DNA of 7,010 bases from Deltaproteobacteria bacterium (GTDB lineage: Bacteria; Desulfobacterota; Binatia; Binatales; Binataceae), in contig PMOH01000058.1 in assembly GCA_003161515.1 (NCBI GenBank), positions 1-7,010 on the forward strand. Direction: 5' to 3'. Both the position numbers and the translations under genes were made by a program. Shown here in pieces: positions 1 through 5,072 of this stretch. The notes below the pieces were generated by a model. It was given only the letters and a program-made list of their open reading frames with translations, was not told the DNA's origin and did no database searches. Every line of letters starts with the position of its first letter. The first letter of the stretch is position 1.

Positions 1-1155
1 GGCGGATGGCATTATTCGCTGTGGTTGCAGAAAAACTTTCCCGACGAGATCAGCGGCTTCGCGCCGATTCTGAGCGCGCTCCCCGGCGGCGACACCGGCG
101 CGCCCGAAGTGAAGTACAATCCCGTTCCGCGAGAGCACTACCATACCGACTGGGTCGCGGCGCGCACGATTGCGTATCTCGACTCGCTCGATCCCGACGA
201 CAACTGGTTCGTCTGGATGAGCTTCCCCGACCCGCATCATCCGTGGGATCCGCCGCAGGACGAGGCGCGCCGAATCAACTGGCGCGATCTCGATTTGCCC
301 GCCGGCTACCCCGGCTCTCGTGAAAAGATCGAAAAAATTCTGTCCGGCAAGCCGCGCCATTGGCTCGACTGGTACGAGGGACGCTTCCGCAATTTCGAAG
401 GCGGTCCCGGCAGCTTCATCCCGTGCCAGCTCACCGAAGATCAGATTCGCGAAGTCAACGCGCTGACCCACGTCGAGAACGAATTGATCGACCAGGCATG
501 CGGCCGCGTGCTCGCGCGAATCGCCGAGCGCGGATGGGAATCACGTACCGACGTGATCTTCACGACCGACCATGGCGAGCTGCAAGGCGACTTCGGCCTG
601 CTCTACAAGGGCCCGTATCACGTTGACGCGTTGATGCGACTGCCGATGATCTGGCGCCCGGCGCCCTCGGCCAACGTCGCGCACGACGAAATCGCGGAGC
701 CGGTCGGACAACTCGATCTCGCGCCGACGTTCTGTCAAATCGCCGGCGTCCCGGTCCCCGACTGGATGCAAGGAAAGCCGCTACCCATCGCGCCGGGCAG
801 TGGCCGCGAGCGGGTCATCACGGAATGGGACAGCCAGTTCGCCGCCATCGGGATGCATCTGCGGAGTATCTACCGCGACGGCTACACGCTGACCGTTTAC
901 GAGAAATCGACGCGCGACGTCGGCTTCGACCTCGCCAACATTCCGCCGATGCTCGCGCCGCGCGGCGAGATTTTCGACATCCGCTACGACGGCACCGAGG
1001 GCGAGCTGTACAATCTGCGCGAAGACCCGATGCAATGGCGCAATCTATGGAACGATCCCGCGTACGCAAAGCTGAAGTCCGACCTGCGCACCGACCTCTA
1101 TGACAATCTTCCGCCTGAGCGGAATCCGAAACTGCCGGTCGAGGCGCCGGCATAA
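1..1155 (+). CDS. Sulfatase (type I, alkaline phosphatase superfamily), 5' end cut by the window
   Basis: The frame is open from base 1 and ends at TAA 1153-1155, giving 384 visible residues; the TTG at 25 is internal, not the start. Seen: a central segment FVWMSFPDPHHPWDPP (from base 208), the metal-ligand motif TTDHGE (562-579, Asp-His), the following Lys at 607-609 in a YKGPYHVDALMRLP context, and the closing GELYNLREDPMQWRNLW segment. These are the usual middle and C-terminal marks of type I sulfatases, which hydrolyse sulfate esters with a formylglycine made from a Cys/Ser in CxPSR or SxPSR. That motif should lie upstream of base 1, so catalytic competence cannot be judged here. The FPDPHHPWDPP segment resembles choline-sulfatase/arylsulfatase-like enzymes, but the substrate is not predictable. 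No partner sulfatase gene or transporter is in view. A related phosphonate monoester hydrolase is the main alternative. Family call is firm. Confidence 0.93.
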   Translation, partial: GGWHYSLWLQKNFPDEISGFAPILSALPGGDTGAPEVKYNPVPREHYHTDWVAARTIAYLDSLDPDDNWFVWMSFPDPHHPWDPPQDEARRINWRDLDLPAGYPGSREKIEKILSGKPRHWLDWYEGRFRNFEGGPGSFIPCQLTEDQIREVNALTHVENELIDQACGRVLARIAERGWESRTDVIFTTDHGELQGDFGLLYKGPYHVDALMRLPMIWRPAPSANVAHDEIAEPVGQLDLAPTFCQIAGVPVPDWMQGKPLPIAPGSGRERVITEWDSQFAAIGMHLRSIYRDGYTLTVYEKSTRDVGFDLANIPPMLAPRGEIFDIRYDGTEGELYNLREDPMQWRNLWNDPAYAKLKSDLRTDLYDNLPPERNPKLPVEAPA

Positions 1156-1181
1156 GGGGAAGGGAAAATCACTTGATTGAA

Positions 1182-1206
1182 TGCGGAACCCACCGTGGGT
1201 TCCGCA
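1182..1206. repeat. Near-perfect palindrome, 12-bp arms, one-base centre
   Basis: Arms TGCGGAACCCAC and GTGGGTTCCGCA flank a single C at 1194 and pair without mismatch. It lies 27 bases after the sulfatase stop, so in RNA it could form a stable hairpin at the 3' end of that transcript. The downstream bases (cctccttggg) are not a U tract, so a rho-independent terminator is not supported; an extragenic palindromic repeat, an mRNA 3'-end stabiliser or a protein-binding dyad are all possible. Confidence 0.75.
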
Positions 1207-1289
1207 CCTCCTTGGGCACGGGTGACCCCTGCACCCAGTATCAATCGCAAAATGGCGAAGCTCTTTTGCTCTCACACATAAATCCGGTT

Positions 1290-1311
1290 CCCCTTCCCGC
1301 TCGGGTAGGGG
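1290..1311. repeat. GC-rich hairpin repeat unit
   Basis: CCCCT-T-CCCG and CGGG-T-AGGGG pair as a stem of 5 + 4 base pairs with a central T:T mismatch and a CT turn. The wording (CCCTTCCCGCTCGGGTAGGGG followed by TTAGG) resembles the CCCTCTCCCGCTCG...GAGGG class of extragenic repeats that I recall from many GC-rich genomes; that resemblance is from memory, not a search. Confidence 0.5.
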
Positions 1312-1354
1312 TTAGGTTGCTGGCGTCGACCAACACTTCATCGTCTCGGCTCTT

Positions 1355-1395
1355 CTTGTGTCATCCCGAGCGAAGCCGAGGGACCCCGGATCTTT
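1355..1395. repeat. Dispersed extragenic repeat, copy 1
   Basis: Begins CTTGTGTCATCCCGAGCGAA and continues through GGGACCCCGGATCTTT. It aligns with the copy starting at 1466: both share CTTGTGTCAT, AGCGAAGC, CCCGG and TCTTT with a few substitutions and one-base gaps. Sequences of the GTCATYCYGAGCGAAGCGAGGGATC type are very widespread between genes in several bacterial phyla (recollection). The right terminus of this copy is degenerate: no AATGAC is found where copy 2 has one. Confidence 0.7.
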
Positions 1396-1441
1396 CTGGA
1401 CGCCAGCCGACGCACCCCCAACCATGAATCAAGCGAGATGT

Positions 1442-1459
1442 ATGAAGCTCGAGCTTCAT
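1442..1459. repeat. 18-bp perfect palindrome between the two repeat copies
   Basis: ATGAAGCTCGAGCTTCAT is its own reverse complement, with a central XhoI-like CTCGAG. It lies seven bases before copy 2 of the dispersed repeat. It could be a dimeric regulator site or a short repeat relic; nothing else in the window matches it. Confidence 0.7.
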
Positions 1460-1465
1460 TCCGTC

Positions 1466-1515
1466 CTTGTGTCATTCTAGAGCGAAGCGAAGAATCCCGG
1501 TTCTTTTGAAATGAC
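1466..1515. repeat. Dispersed extragenic repeat, copy 2, MITE-like, reaching into the next gene
   Basis: Starts CTTGTGTCATTCTAGAGCGA and passes through AGCGAAGAATCCCGG and TTCTTTTGAA to AATGAC. The core is bounded by a six-base inverted repeat, GTCATT (1471-1476) and AATGAC (1510-1515), as in small non-autonomous palindromic elements. An inner stem AGAAT/GTTCT (1491-1504, with a T-G wobble) surrounds CCCG. The last five bases contain the ATG used as start by the GST-like gene, so the element and the gene overlap. Confidence 0.65.
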
Positions 1516-2545
1516 CCCATTAAAACTAGTCGGCGGCTTCGGCTCGCCCTACTCGCGCAAAATGCGCGCCCTATTGCGCTTTCGGCGTATTCCCTTCACC
1601 TGGATTATGCGCGGATCGACCGACGACGTCGGCATCCCCGAAGTCCCCGTCGCGCTTATTCCGGTGCTCGTCTTCCCCGCTGAGGATGGACGCGCCGATG
1701 AAGCGATGATCGATTCGACGTTTCAAATCCGGCGGCTCGAGAAGATGTTCCCGGCGCGCTCGATCGTCCCGCCCGATCCGGCGATCGCATTTCTCGACGC
1801 ACTGCTCGAGGACTACGCCGACGAATGGCTCACCAAGCCGATGTTCCACTATCGATGGAAGTATGCGGCTGACATACACAAGGCGTCGCACGTGCTCGCG
1901 CTCGACCGCGATCCGCAGATGAGTCGCGAGACGCTGGCCCGGACCGCGCGCTTCATTGCCGAGCGTCAGATCGAGCGGCTGCGAGTGGTTGGATCGAACG
2001 ACGTGACGACAGTCGTCATCGAGACGAGTTACCGACGCTTACTGAGCCTGCTCGACGCGCATCTCGTCGCGGGCAATCGATTCCTCATGGGGGCGCGTCC
2101 GGGCGCCGGCGACTTCGGTTTCTTTGGCCAGTTGAGCCAGCTTGCGCATTTCGATCCCACTCCCGCCGCGGTCGCAGCCGCCGAAGCGCCGCGCGTCGTC
2201 TCATGGGTCTCCCATCTCGCCGATCTCTCGGCGCTGGACGTCGAGAACGTTGCGTGGCCCTCGCGCGAGGATGCCGCATCCGCACTGCTCCCGTTCCTGG
2301 TCGAAGTCGGCCGCGTCTATGCCCCCTTTCTGATCGCAAACGCCCGCGCGCTGGCGAATCGCGCAAGTGAAGTGCGATGCGAGATCGACGGCCTGGCGTG
2401 GGTGCAGCAGCCGTTTCCGTATCAGGGCAAATGCCTCAAGTGGCTTCGCGAAGCTCGCGAGACTCTCAGTATCGCCGACCGCAACTTCGTGGACAGTGCC
2501 CTCGAATCCACCGGCGCCGACGCAATCTTCAGCGCTTCCATCTAA
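1511..2545 (+). CDS. Glutathione S-transferase-like protein, 344 aa
   Basis: The N-terminus, LKLVGGFGSPYSRKMRALLRF (residues 4-24), is the thioredoxin-like beta-alpha start of GSTs, with PYSRK at 13-17 where a catalytic or glutathione-contacting Ser/Cys normally sits. The all-alpha C-terminal domain shows FLMGARPGAGDFGFFGQLSQL with D201 in the usual N-capping position. At 344 residues it is some 120 longer than classical GSTs; the extra C-terminal part (about 240-344, with residues LAWVQQPFPYQGKCLKWL) is not recognised. It may be a GST-fold protein with changed function rather than a detoxifying transferase. The start is forced: an in-frame TAG at 1478-1480 precedes ATG 1511 with no other start between. 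No Shine-Dalgarno sequence lies upstream; those bases are the tail of a dispersed repeat. Stop TAA 2543-2545. Fold call is good, substrate unknown. Confidence 0.85.
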   Translation: MTPLKLVGGFGSPYSRKMRALLRFRRIPFTWIMRGSTDDVGIPEVPVALIPVLVFPAEDGRADEAMIDSTFQIRRLEKMFPARSIVPPDPAIAFLDALLEDYADEWLTKPMFHYRWKYAADIHKASHVLALDRDPQMSRETLARTARFIAERQIERLRVVGSNDVTTVVIETSYRRLLSLLDAHLVAGNRFLMGARPGAGDFGFFGQLSQLAHFDPTPAAVAAAEAPRVVSWVSHLADLSALDVENVAWPSREDAASALLPFLVEVGRVYAPFLIANARALANRASEVRCEIDGLAWVQQPFPYQGKCLKWLREARETLSIADRNFVDSALESTGADAIFSASI

Positions 2546-2617
2546 GCCCCCCGCCGGCGTCTGTTTGGTTCGGTACCCGCTGCCGGCAATGCCTATTTGT
2601 ATGATTATATACACTCC

Positions 2618-2646
2618 TTGACAGATTCAGGTCATCTGTAGATACT
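2618..2646 (+). promoter_or_regulatory. Sigma70-type promoter for the 159-aa gene
   Basis: A perfect -35 box TTGACA (2618-2623) is followed, after exactly 17 bases, by GATACT (2641-2646), which matches TATAAT at four positions including the key A2 and T6. It sits in an AT-rich patch unlike the surrounding GC-rich DNA. Transcription would begin near 2653, leaving a leader of about 90 bases before the ATG at 2743. Confidence 0.6.
2621..2639. promoter_or_regulatory. Operator-like dyad inside the promoter spacer
   Basis: ACAGAT (2621-2626) and ATCTGT (2634-2639) are exact inverted copies separated by seven bases, placed between and overlapping the -35 and -10 boxes. A third ACAGAT half-site occurs at 2692-2697 in the leader. 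The position is where a dimeric repressor would block RNA polymerase. No regulator gene is next to it, so the binding protein is unknown. Confidence 0.45.
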
Positions 2647-2730
2647 AGACAACCTTAATCTGATTGGAATTTCACACTTGGAAACATCAAAACAGATGAA
2701 AGTGGCCGTAAACTTTGGGCGTCTTTAGTG

Positions 2731-2736
2731 GGAGGA
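2731..2736 (+). promoter_or_regulatory. Strong ribosome binding site fixing the start at 2743
   Basis: GGAGGA lies six bases before ATG 2743. This makes ATG 2743 the start and rules out the in-frame GTG at 2728, which precedes and overlaps the Shine-Dalgarno sequence. Confidence 0.8.
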
Positions 2737-2742
2737 TCGCTG

Positions 2743-3222
2743 ATGTCGGATTTCAAAGACTTTAAGAAATCGGAGATCTCGGACCATTCAACTGATGATC
2801 AATCGCACTCGAACGGAATCTTCGCCGAGTTTTGTGCCGACCGCGAGACTAACGCAGCCCTTGGTGTGACCGCCGAGGAGTTTCAGGAATTGTCGCGCGC
2901 ATCGCTGCTCGGAACTTTGACCAGCAAGGACGACCTGCTGTTTATGCTGCGCCAGATTCGCGCCGCGATGAATCCCACTGCGCCGCCATCAAACGAACTG
3001 ACTACACCGAACATAAATTACTTGGCCGAGACCATGCGCCTGAAGGCACTGGCGAAACTCGACGAACTCGATTTGAAGGCCGATCTGCGAAGAAAGTCGC
3101 CCGTGGGACGCGTCGAGGCGGCGTTGGAGCGCGTCTCAATGCGGCTGAGTCTCGCCCGAATATTGATAGTGCAGATGTCACAGAAACTAGCCCGCCGCTC
3201 TGTGAGTTCGCGACCTATGTGA
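2743..3222 (+). CDS. Unrecognised 159-aa protein, predicted soluble and helical
   Basis: Start ATG 2743 is chosen for the excellent GGAGGA six bases upstream; stop TGA 3220-3222. I do not recognise a family. Seen in the protein: a polar, charged N-terminus (MSDFKDFKKSEISDHSTDDQSHSN), a middle part with helix-like stretches (TAEEFQELSRASLLGTL, DDLLFMLRQIRAAMNP), a short proline/threonine/asparagine linker (PTAPPSNELTTPNINY), and a basic helical C-terminus (LAKLDELDLKADLRRK..., ALERVSMRLSLARILIVQMSQKLARR). There is no signal peptide, transmembrane segment or Cys/His metal cluster. It has its own promoter with an operator-like dyad and converges on the CYTH gene, so it appears to be a singly transcribed, regulated gene. 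The basic, amphipathic C-terminus would fit binding to a partner or nucleic acid, but that is speculation. Confidence 0.75.
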   Translation: MSDFKDFKKSEISDHSTDDQSHSNGIFAEFCADRETNAALGVTAEEFQELSRASLLGTLTSKDDLLFMLRQIRAAMNPTAPPSNELTTPNINYLAETMRLKALAKLDELDLKADLRRKSPVGRVEAALERVSMRLSLARILIVQMSQKLARRSVSSRPM

Positions 3223-3226
3223 AGCA

Positions 3227-3262
3227 CTCGCGGGCCTTGAACAAAGGCTAGGGCTTCGCGAG
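3227..3262. terminator. Nested stem between convergent genes, possible bidirectional terminator
   Basis: Outer arms CTCGCG (3227-3232) and CGCGAG (3257-3262) enclose an inner hairpin GCCTT-GAACA-AAGGC (3234-3248). The structure lies just after the stop of the 159-aa gene and overlaps the end of the CYTH gene on the other strand. It has no T tract on either side, so termination is only suggested by position and symmetry. Confidence 0.3.
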
Positions 3263-3754
3263 CATCTCGAAGTAAGACACGTCGATCAGGTCGGCCTTCC
3301 CGACGTTGAGGGCTGCGAGGATTTCGTTCACCGCATCGCGGCTGCGCTCGGGATCGTCGCCTTCCGCAATTACCGCTTCGATCTCGCCGAACTCTCCAAG
3401 ATTCGTAACCTTGTCGAGATGCAACCGGACGTTGTCGCGCATCATCAGGCTTCGGACTTTTTCGACTACCGCAATCGGTCCGAGCGCGGCGGCGAGAATT
3501 CGCAGCGTCCGCGGCGGATCGGCGACCTTCACAATCTCGTAGTTGCTAATCATCAGCGGGCCGCTCTCGTCGCGATTATAGTAGATGAGAACCGCGCTGC
3601 CATTTTCCTCGCGCAGCTTCAGCTTGCCGTTGGCGACGCGAAAGAACGTGTCGCGCTGATGAAGTATCGCGCGCTGGGTGTATCCGATCGCGCTCGCACG
3701 CGCCTCGGCCTCGGCATGATCCGACAGCCGGAACTTTGCTTCGAGGTTTTTCAC
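3248..3754 (-). CDS. CYTH-domain protein, class IV adenylate cyclase / triphosphatase-like, 168 aa
   Basis: CYTH enzymes fold into an eight-stranded tunnel that binds triphosphate substrates with Mg2+; members make cAMP (class IV cyclase) or hydrolyse thiamine triphosphate or tripolyphosphate. From the GTG at 3754-3752 the protein begins VKNLEAKFRL, the first tunnel strand; it has NxExK instead of ExExK, as I recall for the CyaB-like bacterial subgroup. Further marks in order: QRDTFF (33-38), GKLKLRE (43-49), EKVRSL with K99/R101, RLHLD with R110 and D114, and LGEFGEIE with E124 and E126. Length about 168 suits a single-domain CYTH protein. An upstream GTG at 3832 would add 26 residues that do not look like the family and would overlap the divergent gene, so 3754 is preferred, though neither start has a clear Shine-Dalgarno sequence. 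Stop TAG 3250-3248. Which reaction it performs cannot be decided. Confidence 0.85.
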   Translation of the reverse strand: MKNLEAKFRLSDHAEAEARASAIGYTQRAILHQRDTFFRVANGKLKLREENGSAVLIYYNRDESGPLMISNYEIVKVADPPRTLRILAAALGPIAVVEKVRSLMMRDNVRLHLDKVTNLGEFGEIEAVIAEGDDPERSRDAVNEILAALNVGKADLIDVSYFEMLAKP

Positions 3755-3763
3755 GTGAGAAAC

Positions 3764-3793
3764 TTGACAGTTCAGCGAGCGCGCGCATAGGCT
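3764..3793 (+). promoter_or_regulatory. Candidate promoter for the HEAT-like gene
   Basis: TTGACA (3764-3769) and TAGGCT (3788-3793, with A2 and T6 of the -10 consensus) are 18 bases apart in the gap between the divergent genes. Transcription would start near 3800, about 20 bases before TTG 3820, which argues for that start over the upstream TTG at 3736. The -10 match is only three of six. Confidence 0.4.
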
Positions 3794-3819
3794 CCCACGA
3801 ATTCGCCATCGGCATCCAT

Positions 3820-4998
3820 TTGAGTTTTTCACGGGACATCAATCCGGACGACACCAAGCTGCTCGCGGCAGGTTTCGACCCCGCAGCCGCGCCTGCCGAC
3901 GCGATCGCAAAACTGCGCGAACTCAGGGGCAAGCCCACTGTCACGGACGTCGCAATCGCGCGCGCACTCGGCGGGATTGCCGACCCCGGCGCAGCCGCGA
4001 TGCTCATCGAGATGGAAGCCGGCGCCGTCGGCGCATTGCGTCGTGAAGTTCGCCGCGCGCTCTACAAGCTCAAGCAGCACGGCATCGACGCGCCCGCAAG
4101 CTCTGCTCCAGCCGCCACCACCCCGCAAGACACAGACGGTGAAAAAAAGGAAATCGAGGCGATGCTCTCGCCGATCGACGGCGAAGGCGCGCGCATCGTG
4201 TGGATCGTGAAGCCGCGCGTGCAGGGTGGCCTGCTGCGTATGTGGGCGCTGATCTCCGAGAGCGAGGGTCTCGTCGGCGCGCAGAACTCTCATCTCTCCC
4301 GGCGCGAGCTGAAATCTGAGCGCGACGAGCTCGAGCGTCGCGCGCAGGTCAAGCTGGTCGATGGCGACTGGCGCGTCGCCGACTTCATCGTATGCGAGGC
4401 ATGGCGCAACACGCCCGAGTCGCGCCGCGGCCAGGTCGGAAACTTCCTCGCGTTGCGCGCAGAGTTGATCTCGTCACCGCCGCCGACCGAGCTGACGCAT
4501 CCTGTCTATACCGAGCTCGCCGCCGAAGTTGCTGCCGAGCCGTCAGTCGAGCTGCTCAAGGAACCCGAACTACTCGAATGGCGATTGCCCGACGCTTTGC
4601 TCAAGCGATACGTCGATGAAATCAATGAGGCCGGCGAGAGCGTGATTGTCTTGAGTCCGGTCCACAAGCAGGAGCGCGTGAATGCGGTCATCGATCGCGC
4701 GACCGGCGAACTCCTGAGCGGCGACAACGGCAAGCGAATCCAGCGGCGTCTCGAGGATATCGCGTACTACCTCGCGCGAGTCGGTCGCCGCGATCAGGCG
4801 GGATGGGCCGCGGCCGCCGCCGCCCGCCTTCGCGACGGGATCGACGTGACGAAGTCAGTTTTCTTTCAGGCTTTCATCCGCACCCAACTCGGCACGGTCG
4901 CGGCCGCCGAACAGCAGAAAGCCGAAGAGGAGCCGCGCCTGATAATGACCCCAGCCGAAGCAATGCGCGCCCGCGAACCCAGACCCCGCCGCCGCTAG
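3820..4998 (+). CDS. Unrecognised protein with HEAT-like N-terminus, about 392 aa
   Basis: The frame is open from TTG 3736, but that start would overlap the divergent CYTH gene; TTG 3820, just after a candidate promoter, is more likely, without an obvious Shine-Dalgarno sequence. From 3820, residues about 10-90 (DDTKLLAAGFDPAAAPADAIAKLRELRG..., VAIARALGGIADPGAAAMLIEME, REVRRALYKLKQHGI) look like two or more alpha-alpha HEAT-type repeats. A short Ala/Pro/Thr linker follows (SSAPAATTPQ), then about 270 residues that I cannot assign, beginning MLSPIDGEGARIVWIVKPRVQGGLLRMWALISESEG and including RLEDIAYYLARVGRRDQAGWAAAAAARLRDG near the end. The tail is proline/arginine-rich (REPRPRRR). No signal peptide or membrane segment is seen, so it is probably cytoplasmic. 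HEAT repeats usually serve protein-protein contact, hence a scaffold or regulatory role is possible. It shares a control region with the CYTH gene. Stop TAG 4996-4998. Confidence 0.75.
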   Translation: MSFSRDINPDDTKLLAAGFDPAAAPADAIAKLRELRGKPTVTDVAIARALGGIADPGAAAMLIEMEAGAVGALRREVRRALYKLKQHGIDAPASSAPAATTPQDTDGEKKEIEAMLSPIDGEGARIVWIVKPRVQGGLLRMWALISESEGLVGAQNSHLSRRELKSERDELERRAQVKLVDGDWRVADFIVCEAWRNTPESRRGQVGNFLALRAELISSPPPTELTHPVYTELAAEVAAEPSVELLKEPELLEWRLPDALLKRYVDEINEAGESVIVLSPVHKQERVNAVIDRATGELLSGDNGKRIQRRLEDIAYYLARVGRRDQAGWAAAAAARLRDGIDVTKSVFFQAFIRTQLGTVAAAEQQKAEEEPRLIMTPAEAMRAREPRPRRR

Positions 4999-5005
4999 CC
5001 CGGCG

Positions 5006-5036
5006 CTATGTTAAAGCATAACTTCAATTATTCAGT
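5006..5036. other. AT-rich patch before the CoA-transferase gene
   Basis: Within the 74-base gap the stretch around TATGTTAAAGCATAACTTCA is much richer in A+T than its surroundings and contains overlapping small dyads, TATG/CATA (5007-5020) and GTTA/TAAC (5010-5022). A promoter for the downstream operon is plausible here, but I could not fit a convincing -35/-10 pair. Confidence 0.3.
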
Positions 5037-5072
5037 TCCGCGGCCCAACACTTTGCACCAAGGATTATCTCG

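Larger units (their letters stand above)
1156..1510. other. Gene-free repeat island between sulfatase and GST-like gene
   Basis: About 355 bases carry no credible coding frame. Instead the stretch is packed with structured sequence: a 12-bp-arm palindrome at 1182-1206, an imperfect TGGG...CCCA dyad at 1213-1237, a GC-rich hairpin at 1290-1311, two copies of a dispersed repeat at 1355-1395 and from 1466, and an 18-bp perfect palindrome at 1442-1459. Such clustering is typical of extragenic palindromic or MITE-like repeats accumulating in one intergenic site. No T-rich tract follows any of the hairpins, so none looks like a classical intrinsic terminator. Confidence 0.7.

Noticed and set aside
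1173..1427. 84-codon plus-strand frame in the repeat island
   Set aside because: It runs through palindromes and repeats and its composition follows them; no ribosome binding site or domain.
1355..1515. Two spaced repeat copies as a possible CRISPR array
   Set aside because: Only two diverged copies, about 111 bases apart, with no regular spacers and no cas genes; they fit a dispersed extragenic repeat.
2553..2587. Two GCCGGC hexamers after the GST-like stop as a terminator stem
   Set aside because: The arms are six-base self-complementary words 23 bases apart with no T run, too weak to call.
2201..2614. 137-codon minus-strand frame over the end of the GST-like gene
   Set aside because: Mostly antisense to coding sequence, with no recognisable domain and no matching start signals.
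2728..2742. GTG at 2728 as start of the 159-aa gene
   Set aside because: The Shine-Dalgarno sequence GGAGGA at 2731-2736 lies after this GTG and serves ATG 2743 instead.
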